A DNA stretch of 64,000 nt from Sinohyriopsis cumingii. Its lineage: Eukaryota > Mollusca > Bivalvia > Unionida > Unionidae. The position numbers were made by a program, and so were the translations under genes. Shown piece after piece: positions 45,401 through 58,700 of this stretch. Positions within the stretch are counted from its first letter, which is position 1. Every line of letters begins with the position of its first letter. The notes beneath the pieces are model-generated. The model searched no databases and was not told where the DNA came from. It was given only the letters and a program-made list of their open reading frames with translations. The stretch spans positions 14,663,220 through 14,727,219 of the forward strand of contig CM068839.1 of assembly GCA_028554795.2 (NCBI GenBank), given 5' to 3'.

Positions 45401-48400
45401 TGTGTCATGTTCCCAGTTTCTCCACAGTAGAGACAGTACTCTTCATTATAGTGCCTGAAAATGAGGCATGCATGTTAATATTAATCAGTAGTTGAGAGGT
45501 CCCACATCATGGTGAAGAGGCGCCTACAGTCAAGTATAAACATCGGCAAAATTAGAAGCTTTCCCAGAGGGGACATAGGAAGTGACCATGATCTGGTGAT
45601 CATGATGTTCAGGCTACATCTAAAGAAGGTCAAGAAAGAGAGCCACACAAGAACAAAATTTGATCTTGAGAAATTGAAGGATCTTGAAATAGCAAAAGCC
45701 TTCCAGGCAATGATTGGTGGGAAATTTGCACCGATCACTATCCTAGATGCTGAAAATACTGACATGGACTCATTGATCACCAGCTTCAATACAGTAATGA
45801 CCAAAACAGCCAGTGGTATCCTTGGTAGACATCGCCCAATCAAGAAACCCCGGGTCATAGCTGAGGGCATGCAGCCTTTTGGGCGACCATGAGACTGGAC
45901 ATCATCAATGCCAACCTCATCACAGTAATAGAGCACCTCTATGACAAGGTCACCAGTGCAGTATACTTCAATGGCAGCATAGGGGACTGGTTCAGAATGA
46001 CAGTTGGAGTCAGACAAGGCTGTCTTCTCTAGTCCACACTATTCAACATCTTTCTATAGAGAATCATGGCAGACGCGCTTGATAAGCATACCGGGACAGT
46101 CAGCATCGGAGGCAGAACAATCACCAACTTACGTTTTGCTGATGACATTGATGGACTAGCAGGAAATAAGCAAGAATTAGCTAGCTTAGTAGAGAGCCGT
46201 GACAAAACCTGGATGGAAATTAGTGCAGAGAAGACCAAAATGATGACCAACTTCATCAAGGGCATCAGCACTGACATCAGGGTCCAACGTACAAAGCTAG
46301 AAAAACAGTCCACAGCTTCAAGTATTTGGGGCAACTGTAATAGATGAAGGATTGAAGCCTGAAATACTCTCCAGGATTGCACTGACAACAGCAGCACTGA
46401 CAAAACTGAAGCCCATCTGGAAGGACAAGAACATCACACTCAGTTCAAAGGTCAGACTGATGCACTCACTGCGGATCTCCATATTTCTCTATGCCTGCGA
46501 TTCATGGACCATAACAGCAGATGAGATGTTTCCGAAAGATCCTCGGCGTCACATACAAAGACCATATCACCAATGAAGAAATATGGCAGAGGATAAGACA
46601 AGCCATTGGGCCTCACCTCCTGATCATAGTGAAAAAATGGAAACTGCAGTGGTATAGGTATGTCTCACGATCATCAGGACTTGTCAAGACAATCCTACAA
46701 GGCACTGTACAAAGAAGAAGAAAGAGAGGCAGGCAAAGAAAGAGGTGGGAAGATAACATTCAAGAGTGGACAGGTTTGATACTGAGTGACTCACTGAGAA
46801 AGACAGAAAATCAAAAGGAATGGAGGAAGCTGGTTGTTAGGTCTTGTGCAGTGCCCCAACGGTGTTCCAGACTACGGGACTGATGATGATGATGATGATG
46901 ATGAGTTGAGAGGTTCTTTTTCTGTTTAAATGAATTTTGTCTCTATGATAGAGACTTAGGTTAACATCCTGGTTCTGAACAAGGATGTGTATTGTGGAAT
47001 GTACTGTAGGTTGAAGTCTTCACATAGGTCAATTATCAGATCATTGATTTCTTTCACCTTGGTGTCCACATGAATAAGTAATTCCGATATCATTATTTTA
47101 CATGTATTTGGGCTGCAATACCTAGCAGCATACAGTAAACTTTAAAAATCTGTTCTGATTTGATTTAGTGACCTTCCCTCACTGGTATCATTTCCACCTA
47201 CTAAAATAATAATTTGGTTGTATTTGTTAGGTCAGTATTCATTATTCTGTCCATGATGTTGTTGATATTTGCACCCCTTAGAGTCTCTACATCTGTTTTA
47301 AAAAGTCTCCTTGGTATTCTGCTTTTCAATATTGAGGAGCCAATTATTAGAGTCCTATCTTTTCTAGCTTGTGATTTCATTTGTTGTACTATGGATTGTA
47401 TTTCAGACACATCTCTTGGAGGAAGGGGTGCTGAAATTGGTGTTTCAGTTGTGTGAACTATTCGAGCTGATGTTGACACATTTGTCTGAGTACTGGGAAA
47501 TGCAGTTGTTGGTGCAGGCAACAGACTTGTCTGAGCTGAGGACCATTGTGTGTACACTTATTGCTGTTGCAGGTGTGACACATGACTGAGAGGGGGTACT
47601 GTTGTTTGCAGTGCAGGATTACTTTGGGTATAAGTTGTCACTTGCATGGTCATTGTACATTTTCTTTTGGCTGATGTTGGGATTGTCTGTGTCTGAGCAT
47701 CTGACATTGTTTCTATTTGGGAATCTGTCTGAATTGCTGTTTCACATAAGGTTACTTGCTCATTAACTCTTCCCTGTGCTGACTTAATAGCATGTAACTG
47801 TAGTTTTAATTCTTCAGTTTGGGCCTCCAAGTTCCTAATTGTTTTTTGATGTATACACATGGAGAAATCATTAAGGTTTAAGCCATCACTGCTGTGGTCA
47901 TGATTTTAATACTCTGGAAGGGTGTTAATTTTATTGCCTGAGTCATTTAAGTCAATGACTTTAGGAGCTGTTTCATGTTTGGTACTACATCTAGTTGTAA
48001 GCATATAACTGCCTTTAGCATGGGTATTCTCCCTGTCTACATACAGATAATATGATCTAACCATGCATCCCATTCATTATAAATGCATACAAAAGCTGAC
48101 AATAAATTTGGGAAGGAGGTTAAATTACAGTCGTTGTAAATGTAGACAAAAGCTGAGAATCAACTGGAGATAAGGGGAATCTAGTATAAATCTATACAGT
48201 GAAACTAACATAAATGTTTTTTTGATGATGTCAAATATCCCTTACACTTTTAAATTACATTACTAGGATTAGGAATTGTCAATTTCATAATTATATATTT
48301 GATTATATTTTATTAACATCTTACTCAACTGCATATCATGTATTTTTCTTGTGTTCAGGCCCTTTGTGATGTCATTGGACCCGTCTTGTCTGATCCAAAG

Positions 48401-49696
48401 CACATGAAGTCCATGGTTACGTCTTTGACAGCTTTAGTGTCTACATCAAATGCACCCAGAGCGGTAGGTACCATACATTTATATTTACCTGCTGATTACA
48501 TTCTTCCTCAGTATGTCTGACACTATAGATAAAAGTACATCAAAATCATATAAAATGTTTCTTTGTTTTTCTTTCCATAAAGTTCACAACTATAAGAAAC
48601 ATATCCCATTAGGAATGATGTATATGCGACTTACATGTTTAAATTCTAGCCTGCCAACATTTCTGTGCTTTCATCCTAAGGAATATTTTTATGGGAAACA
48701 AATGTTACAGAAATAAATAAAGTAATTTAATATCTAGTACAGGATCTAGTGATTCGAAAATCCTTTAAATGTCACTTTATATTTTCAAATATAACCCGTC
48801 ATCTGATTTTGTTGTATCATCATGACTAGAATCAGTTGTCATCAACAGAGAAATTATATCGTCTTGTGCAATCTTCATAGAACAAAGGAGTACTTGGAAG
48901 AATAGTGCTTTAATAACTGCATCATTTATTTATCTTCCTCTTCATCAATAATAGATTAATACAATTTCACTTAATGGTCGGTTATCACAGTGAAACAGGT
49001 TGAGTATAGTATGCCAGAAGATTTTAAGAACTTAAGTTTTCCTCATAACTAGAGTGATGTAATTTCACTTAACTGTCAGATATCACATTGATACAGATAT
49101 GCCAGAATGGATCTTAATTAAGTTTTTTCATCCATAGAGTCGAGCAATTTTATTTAGCAGATGGGTATTGCAATGAGTCGTGTTGTGCCAGAATATCTTA
49201 GTTCCTTTTCAGATTATGGTTGGAGTTTTGGAGAAGTTCAATAGTGAGATAAAAACTGGAGACACAAAAAGTGCTGTTAGAAAGGTAACATCCCCATTGA
49301 TGATATTTATTGTATGTTGATTTCTTAGATATCCATTAAAGTAACCCACAAATAAAATAAAATTAATGTTGAATAAGAAAAATAACAAATATACTCAGGT
49401 TATATGATTTGTTGATGTCTGCATTTAAAAAATATTTTAATAGATTTTTTTTGTTTGTCATTATAGCATTTTGCAAAATTAACCTGGTTTAGTATCAGCA
49501 TGGACTTAATGCCCTGTAAAGGATCATTGTCAATTGCAAAGAATAATTTGAAAATGTACCCTAAACAACATCACCAAAGTGTTTTGACTCAAGTGACACA
49601 GATGGCATCAAGCTTCAAAATGGCACTTAACATTTTTTGGGGTACAGCCCCTTCATATTTTAAATTTATAATTTAAAAAAGGTACATGCTTTTGTG

Positions 49697-49766
<70 letters not shown>

Positions 49767-52700
49767 ACACACACACCAGTATGAAATGTGCCATGCAATG
49801 AACATAGTTTGTCTGGTCAGGAGATTATTTGCTGTTGTTTTTTTTCAACAGGGCAACATGGAATACTATGCCAGTGAGCTAGAGCTGAATGCTAAGTTTC
49901 ATATGTTTGCTACAAACTGCCAACATGTTCACTGTGGACAGAACTCAGTTTCCCAGCAACTCAAAGTCAAGTCAAAAAGAGGTATGTACTATATATCTGT
50001 TACAGAGCGGGCAGTTTGGCCTTTTGATAAACTGGTGTCCTATCTTGGTGCAGGGCTGGGGGTGGTGTAGCATGGTTATTAGGTGCTAGTGGACATGTTT
50101 TTTCAGTTAATTCAGGTCATTCTGACTGGGATAACCTCCAATATGAACCATATAGTCAGAAGAAAAAAACTGTGAAGTGTACTTTAGCATTATTTTTATG
50201 TGTGCATGTGCAAGGTAAATGCACACAAGCCTACACATAAGTAAACAGACTGATAAACTTAAAATACATTGAGTTTTAAAGATTTGTCAGCATTTAGGGT
50301 AAATGTCCTCTTTTTGTGGCATTTCATGTAGGAATTTACCTGCTTTTGGACATCTTTTATGATCTCAGCCTTCTCATTACCCTTTGAAGGTACTGGCTCT
50401 AAATTAAAAGTACAGTGCTAAGTCAGTGCATACAACATTTTTTTTAAAAATGTTAGTATTTTAAAATTAGACAAGCATAATGTTTAAATCAGTACAAATA
50501 GAAGGGTTTGAGCAGGCTGCTGGCAGCTAACAAGAAGGCTCTTTTATACACAAAAAGCTGTTCACCATTACCTGATTTGCATGGTTTACCATTACCTGAT
50601 TTGCATGGTTCACCATTACCTGATTTGCATGGTTCACCATTACCTGATTTGCATGGTTTACCATTACTTGATTTGCATGTTTTACCATTACTTGATTTAT
50701 ATGGTTTACCATTACCTGATTTGCGTGGTTTACCATTACTTGATTTATATGGTATAACGTTACCTGATTTGCAAGGTTTACCATTACCTGATTTGCATGG
50801 TTCACCATTACTTGATTTATATGGTATAACATTATCTGATTTATATGGTTTACCATTACTTGATTTATATGGTTTACCATTACCTGATTTGCATGGTTCA
50901 CCATTACCTGATTTATATGGTGTATCGTTACCTGATTTATATGGTTTACCATTGCTTGATTTATATGGTTTACCATTACTTATTGTTATAGTTTGCTGTT
51001 GCTGATGCTATTATGTATCTTGAAACAAGGTTTACCATTGGATCATGAAACTATATGGATACATTTTTGGGGGTAATTTTTGTTGAGTTGCCTTGGTGGA
51101 GGCTCAACATTGCAACCATTGTTGTGTCCTAATGCCTGTCTACATCAGTCCATTCACACACTAGATTAACCTTAATATTAAAAGATTTTATGGAAGAACT
51201 GTATTGTTTTGATTCAGATAATGCGAGTGGAATGTCAGGTAGATTGCCTTTGGTTCAGATAATACTAGTGGAATGTCAGGTAGATTGCCTTTGGTTCAGA
51301 TAATGCTAGTGGAATGACAGGCAGATTGCCTTTGGTTCAGATAATGCTAGTGGAATGACAGGCAAATTGCCTTTGGTTCAGATAATGCTAGTGGAATGAC
51401 AGGCAGATTGCCTTTGATTCAGATAATGTTAGTGGAATGACAGGCAGATTGCCTTTGATTCAGATAATGCTAGTGGAATGTCAGGCAGATTGCTTTTGAT
51501 TCAGATAATGCTAGTGGAATGACAGGCTGATTGCCTTTGGTTCAGATAATGCTAGTGGAATCTCAGGCAGATTGCTTTTAGTTCACATAATGCTAGTGGA
51601 ATGTCAGGCAGATTGCCTTTGATTCAGATAATGCTAGTGGAATGACAGGCAGATTGCCTTTGGTTCAGATAATGCTAGTGGAATGTCAGGTAGATTGCCT
51701 TTGATTCAGGTAATGCTAGTGGAATGTCAGGTAATTGCCTTTGGTTCAGATAATGCTAGTGGAATGACAGGCAGATTGCCTTTGGTTCAGATAATGTTAG
51801 TGGAATGTCAGGCAGATTGCCTTTGGTTCAGATAATGCTAACGGAATGAGAGGCAGATTGCCTTTGATTCAGATAATGCTAGTGGAATGACAGGCAGATT
51901 GCCTTTGGTTCAGATAATGCTAGTGGAATGTCAGGTAGATTGCCTTTGATTCAGGTAATGCTAGTGGAATGTCAGGTAATTGCCTTTGGTTCAGATAATG
52001 CTAGTGGAATGACAGGCAGATTGCCTTTGGTTCAGATAATGTTAGTGGAATGTCAGGCAGATTGCCTTTGGTTCAGATAATGCTAATGGAATGAGAGGCA
52101 GATTGCCTTTGATTCAGATAATGCTAGTGGAATGACAGGCTGATTGCCTTTGGTTCAGATAATGCTAGTGGAATGTCAGGCAGATTGTCTTTGGTTCAGA
52201 TAATGCTAGTGGAATGTCAGGTAGATTGCCTTTGGTTCAGATAATGCTAGTGGAATGACAGGCAGATTGCCTTTGATTCAGATAATGCTAGTGGAATATC
52301 AGGTAGATTGCCTTTGGTAGTGGATTGATAGGCATGTGGAATGTTACTGTGGCATATGCCAAAGAAAGGCTGATGATGACGTACATTTTTGGAAGTCCAT
52401 GTCATTTAATTCACACAGTAGCAGAAAAAGCTGCAAAGAAACTGACTATAAAAGCAATGTTCATGTTGGTGGATATGTATTATTTAGGTAAATGTTTAAA
52501 GCATAAAAAAGAACTGAGTGAATTTCAAAATACTGGCATGCATAAGATTCAGAAGTACATTGCATCCATTTGGCTTTCTATAGGCAATTTACTCAGGTGA
52601 CTGATTGGAATGCTCACAAAGCTTTTGCAGAATCAGAGGTAGCCATTGCAAAGCATATAGCATAGGAAGAAAAAGAAGAGGAGTCTTGAATGTGATATTT

Positions 52701-55700
52701 GCCCAGTATAAGTGCAGACAAAGACAAATAACACTACTGAAGATCAAAGGAATAGTTACTCAATTAGAAAACCTTGAGACAGAGTTGCTCAAGCTCAAAT
52801 GCTGATGATTTACTTGTGATCACAAAAGGTCAGAGTAATATTAGGAAAGAACTTAGTTGATCTGGTTGTTCAAGGTCCAGTTCAACTTCCAGTATTAATA
52901 AAAGCAAAGTCAGTTGATCTGGTCGCACAAGGTCCAGTTCAGTCATATCCTTTTTAATGTTGAAGTTGTTGAGTGAATTGTACATTATGCTTTGTAAAAC
53001 CTAGTGATGGCAATGTCTATAACTGATGTGCTGTACAAGAAAAGTGAAACTCAAGGAGACAGTGCCACTGTATACGTTTGGAGCTCACATATTACTGTGA
53101 TATATATTTTCCTATAAGGCAAATCCAACTGCACATTCAAATCTGCTGTCACATTGTGCATTGGCAGATCTAGGTCTATCCAGTTTGTTGAGAGTAATCA
53201 GTAGAACAAATAACATGGACCCTTATCTGCCATCACATGATGAACTGGCAGCTCAGTGTTATGTTGTTTGCAGTTGGACATAACTTTCATGTGAGTATAT
53301 ATGGTATACAAGTGTATGACACTTGTATTGTCCTATAAGCTTTCAGAAGTTGCCATTGGTTACTAATGAATTTTTCAAACATTCAGAAGTTGCTAATGGC
53401 TAATAATGAACTGTTGAAATGTGCAGAACTTGCCAGTGGATAATAATGAATTTCTCAAATATTCAGAAGTTACCGGTGGATAATAATGAATTTCTCCAAT
53501 ATTCAGAAGTTACCAGTGGATAATAATGAACTATTAAAATATATAGAAGTTGCCAGTTAGTGTCTGTGAAGACTGTCACACAAGACTGAATAATGAGCGT
53601 TTTTTAATGGATTACTCGAAATTGGTGCATCAAGCAGATTATCAGATTCTGTTACATAGTGTGAGTGCAGTGACACAGCTTAGCATCTGATTGGGAAATT
53701 GAAGAATCCAAACCCTGGAAAATTAACATGTGGTGATCTGTTGTGCATAATGTTGACTGTACTTACAATGTGCTACTGCAATGCTGACAGTGAGTGGATA
53801 TTTAGTTGAAGATACAAGAACCATAGTGAATTTAGATACATAGACAATAGTGAATGTAGATACTAGGACCTTAGCAAATTTAGATACAAAGACCAGAGTG
53901 AATTTAGATTCAAAGAACATAGTGATCTTAAATTCAAGAACATAGCAAATTTAGAAAACAAGGACCAAAATAAATTTAGAAAACAAGGACCATAATGAAT
54001 TTAAATACAAGACCATAGTGAATTTAGATACTAGGACCATAGCAAATTTAAATACAAAGACCTGTGTGAATTTAGATACAAAGACCCTGGTGAATTTAGA
54101 TGCAAGGACCATTGTGAATTTAGATACAGAGACCATAGTGACTTTAGATACAAGGACCATGCTGAATTTAAATACCAAGGACCATAAGAAATTTATATAA
54201 CAAGGACCATGGTGAATTTAGATTCAAGGACCATAGTGAATTTAGATACAAATTGGTATTACATGTTACAATTGTTTCCATAGAATATCCCTGTGAAGAT
54301 GATGACACTTGTGGAGTTTGTTTCAGTTAGTCATGTCCTTCCTCAGCCACGAAAGAATTTGACAAAAATTGACAGAAAGTGTCCTAGCATATAAACATTT
54401 ATTTCAACAAAACACTTAACAGAAGTTGACCAACTTTGATACAAACCATTCAGGCATAGTGGCCTTTCAAAATTGAATAAATGATGCTGATTAGCAATCA
54501 AACATTGATGAATATGCTAAAATAGAAACCCTTGAAACATTTATTTTCATAGCATATGTAATCAGCAGCATTGGAAAAATTTCAACAAAAACATTCTGAT
54601 TTTTAGGCAGATAACAGCTATGTGAGTGAAAGCTTTCTACATCTGGCTATTTGGCAGATATCAGCCATGTGAGTGAAAGCTTTCTACATCCGGCTATTCG
54701 GCAGATATCAGCCATGTGAGTGAAAGCTTTCTACATCTGGCTATTAGGCAGATATCAGCCATATGAGTGAAAGCATTCAACATCTGGCTATTTGGCAGAT
54801 ATCAGCCATGTGAGTGAAAGCTTTCTACATCTGGCTATTTGGCAATATATCAGCCATGTGAGTGAAAGTTTTCTATATCTGGCTATTTGGCAGATATCAG
54901 CCATGTGAGTGAAAGCTTTCTACATCTGGATGTTAGGCAGCTGTCAGCCATGCAAGTGACTTCAGACTCACTCATGCCTCTTTTTAATTTTTAACATCCA
55001 TATTTAGAATTTTTCAAGACTTTTACATTTTTATGGGCGGTCACTTATGATGAAAACATGTAGAATGCTTTGGAAAAATGGTAAAAGTTTCCATGTTATT
55101 GGGATGCACAAAATATCAGCATACATTTGCATGGTGTGTTAGTGACTACACTTATTTCTCCATAGAGACATCAAATATATTTAATGCTATTGCTTGTGTT
55201 TCATGCACACCTAACTGATGTGAACCTGGATCTTCTCTCATATAGTGTGTCTGTACCTAGATCTTCTCTCGTATAGTGTGTCTGTACCCAGATCTTCTCT
55301 CATATAGTGTGTCTGTACCCAGATCTTTTCTCATATAATGTGTCTGTACCCAGATCTTCTCTCATATAGTGTCTGTACCCAGAACTTTCTGTCATATAGT
55401 GTGCTCTACCCAGATCTTCTGTCATATAGTATGTATGTACCCAGATCTTCTCTCATATAATGTGTCTCTGCCCAGTACCCAGATCTTCTGTCATAATAGT
55501 GTGTCTGTACCCAGATCTTCTCTCATATAGTGTCTGTACCCAGATCTTCTCTCATATAATATGTCTCTACCCAGATCTTCTATCATATAGTGTGTCTGTA
55601 CCCAGATCTTCTGTCATATAGTGTGTATGTTCCCAGATCTTCTCTCATATAATGTGTCTCTACCCAGTACCCAGATCTTCTGTCATATAGTGTCTGTACC

Positions 55701-58700
55701 CAGAAGTTTCTCTCATATAGTGTGTCTGTACCCAGATCGTCTGTCATATAGTGTCTGTACACAGATCTTCTGTCATATAATGTGTCTCTACCCAGATCTT
55801 CTGTCAAGTAATGCACTTAGACCACAGTCTTCTGTAACATAGTGTACATGTATCCAGTGATTCTGTCAAATAATGTACATGGACCCAGAACTTCTGTCAA
55901 ATAATGTACATGGACTCGGATCTTCTGTCAAATAATGTACATGAACTCAGATCTTCTGTCAAATAATTTACATGGACCCAGAACTTCTGTCAAATAATGT
56001 ACATGGACTCAGATCTTCAGTCAAATAGTGTACAGGGACACAGATCCTTTGTCAAATAATGTATATTATGTGTCAGCAGATCAGGGTCTATTGTGTTCAT
56101 TTTACAAATGATTTGAAGTTATCATTGTGGAACCTTATTAGGATGTGAATGACATGACTGCAAATGTGGTCTGTACTGTTGCAATTGGGTATTTTCAACA
56201 CAAAGGTGCATATTCAACACTACTGTGCCTTATGCATGGTGAAATATGAGTATCCAAGATTTGTTTCCTTCACAGAATATACAGAGGTAGGAAGCAGTGA
56301 GGAACTTCCTTTAGGTGAAGACTTTCAGAATCTTGTGAAAACATTCATTGACAATCATGAAAAGAAGTCTTCCAAAAGATATGCTTTAACAAAGAAGCTG
56401 TTGGAGCAGCTGGCGTAAGTATTACTGATGATGTGGAACATATGCTAATTATGTACTTATTGGGTTAAGGAATAAGTATTACTGATGATATGGAACATGC
56501 TACACATGTAGGGAGTGGGTTTAGGAGTAAGTATTACTGATGATATGGAACATGCTACACTTGCAAGGAGTGTGTTAAGGAGTAAGTATTACACTGGTCA
56601 ACAGTGAAATCATTACTGACTTGAAAAGGCCCTAATCTGTAGTATTTTGGTGTGCCGAACACGAATATAACCGTGAAAAATTTGTATTGGCTCTCGTTTT
56701 GAAGATATTCATATACCTCATTTTCTATGTTTCACTGTGTAAATTTCTCCAGTAGGACTGCAGCAACATCCGGAATAATGATGTAACATTGCATAATACC
56801 ATCATGCTCACATCATCCACAGTTGATTGCATCATTTTCTGATGCAATGCAATACTAATGCCATGCGGCTGCTGAAGTAAGTTGACGTCAGCAGTGTACT
56901 ATACATGTGTAGGCCTATTATACTAATGCCAGGCGGCTGCTGAAGCTGACGTAAGCAGTGTACTATATAAAGCCCAATCAGATAGGTTCAGCATTTAAAA
57001 TATTTTAGACGTTGTGCGAGACAGTTCAAGCTACTGTTACATAAAACTTATTATTTTATCCATTTACGTACAATAAAGAACAGTAATGCCTCGAAAGTGT
57101 GTTAATACCGCGGACAATTTTTGCTATATTTGTGGGGAAGTGACATTTGCCAACCAGAAGAAAAGTATCAATTCTCAAGTGAAGAAGGCATATCATCTTT
57201 ACTTCGGATGCAAGGTTGGTGACCAAGACAAGCCTTGGGCTCCGCATATATGCTGTGCTACATGTACAACACAGCTTTCACAGTGGTTGAATTGCAAAAG
57301 GTCATCAATGCCGTTTGCAGTCCCAATGGTGTGGAGAGAGCCAAGCAACCACCTAAATGACTGTTACTTCTGCTTGGTTTCTCCTCTTTCCGGCGGAATA
57401 ACGAAGCGAAAGAAGTCGAGAATAGTCTACCCAAACATTCCGTCTGCATTGAGACGAGTTCCACATGGTGAGGGACTTCCTATTCCAGAACCTCCAGCAG
57501 AATATTCTCTTGATTCATCTGACGAAGACAAAGGTGAGTCGACCTGTTCTTCTCCTGGTCCATCAGCATGCAGTGATCCAGATTTTCACTGTGGTGCATC
57601 ATCAACCCCACACAGAATAACACAGGAAGAACTAAATGACCTGATTCGTGATTTGGACTTATCAAAGAACAAGGCAGAATTGCTAGGATCAAGACTCCAA
57701 CAATGGAATCTTCTAGAAGAAGATGTCACAATTACTGCATATCGAAAGCGCCACCAGCAATTGGAGCCTTTCTTCAGAAAGGAAAGTAATCTGATATTCT
57801 GTTCCGATATTGAGGGCCTCATGAATGCTTTAAAAATCACTCATGACCCACAAGAATGGAGACTATTTGTGGACTCTTCGAAACTGAGTCTCAAGGCTGT
57901 GCTTTTGCACAATGGAAACATTCTTCCATCTATTCCAGTAGCGTATGCTGTCCACATGAAAGAGACATACGATAACTTAAGGCAGCTACTGAATTCCATT
58001 GAGTATAACAAGTACAGCTGGCACCTCTGTGGTGATTTGAAGGTAGTTGCCCTTTTAATGGGACTGCAGCAAGGATATACAAAATACATGTGTTTCTTAT
58101 GCGAGTGGGATAGCCGAGCAAGGGAAATGCACTACATGAGGAAGGAATGGACTCACAGGCAGAATGTAGCTATTGGAGAGAAGAATATCCAACACCCAGC
58201 TCTGGTTGAGGCTCAGAAAATCTTGCTACCACCCCTTCACATCAAACTAGGTTTGATGAAGAACTTCGTGAAAGCCATTGACCGGACTTTGCCAGCATTC
58301 CGATACCTGCATGAAAAATTCCCTCGACTCAGCGAAGCAAAGATTAAAGAGGGAGTTTTTGTGGGTCCTCAGATTCGAGAGCTTTTCAAAGATGACCGGT
58401 TCAACAACTTGCTGGAAGGTGACGCGAAACAAGCATGGAATGCTTTTCGCCTAGTTTCTACAAACTTCCTCGGAAATGTTAGGGCAGAAAACTATAAGGA
58501 ACTAGTAGAAGACAAGTTGATGAAGTATAAGAAACTTGGCTGCAATATGTCTCTAAAGATTCACCTCCTTCATTCCCATTTGGATTTCTTTCCTAGCAAC
58601 TGTGGTATTGTTAGTGATGAACACGGCGAACGTTTTCATCAAGATATCGCAACAATGGAACAAAGATACCAGGGAAAATGGTCCACTACAATGCTGGCTG

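Larger units (their letters stand above)
42084..48060 (-). mobile_element. Non-LTR retrotransposon (LINE 2 of window), nearly full length, interrupted and decayed
   Basis: In minus-strand order: ORF1 (from about 48040 leftwards to 45130), endonuclease (45086-44421), linker (44285-43834), reverse transcriptase (43491-42990) and C-terminal part to about 42200, then an (AAT)n/ATC tail at 42084-42120. ORF1 with an SGNH-like domain and cysteine-rich C-terminus, plus an APE-type endonuclease, suggest a CR1/L2-like element. Several stops and frameshifts are present. A second LINE (45501-46903) is inserted in ORF1. Without it the element spans about 4.5 kb. Confidence 0.88.

Noticed and set aside
50508-51005. 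165-codon plus-strand and 149-codon minus-strand ORFs as genes
   Set aside because: Both are translations of the same 24-bp repeat.
57258-58432. Minus-strand ORFs opposite the transposase
   Set aside because: Shadows of the long plus-strand ORF; no independent motif.
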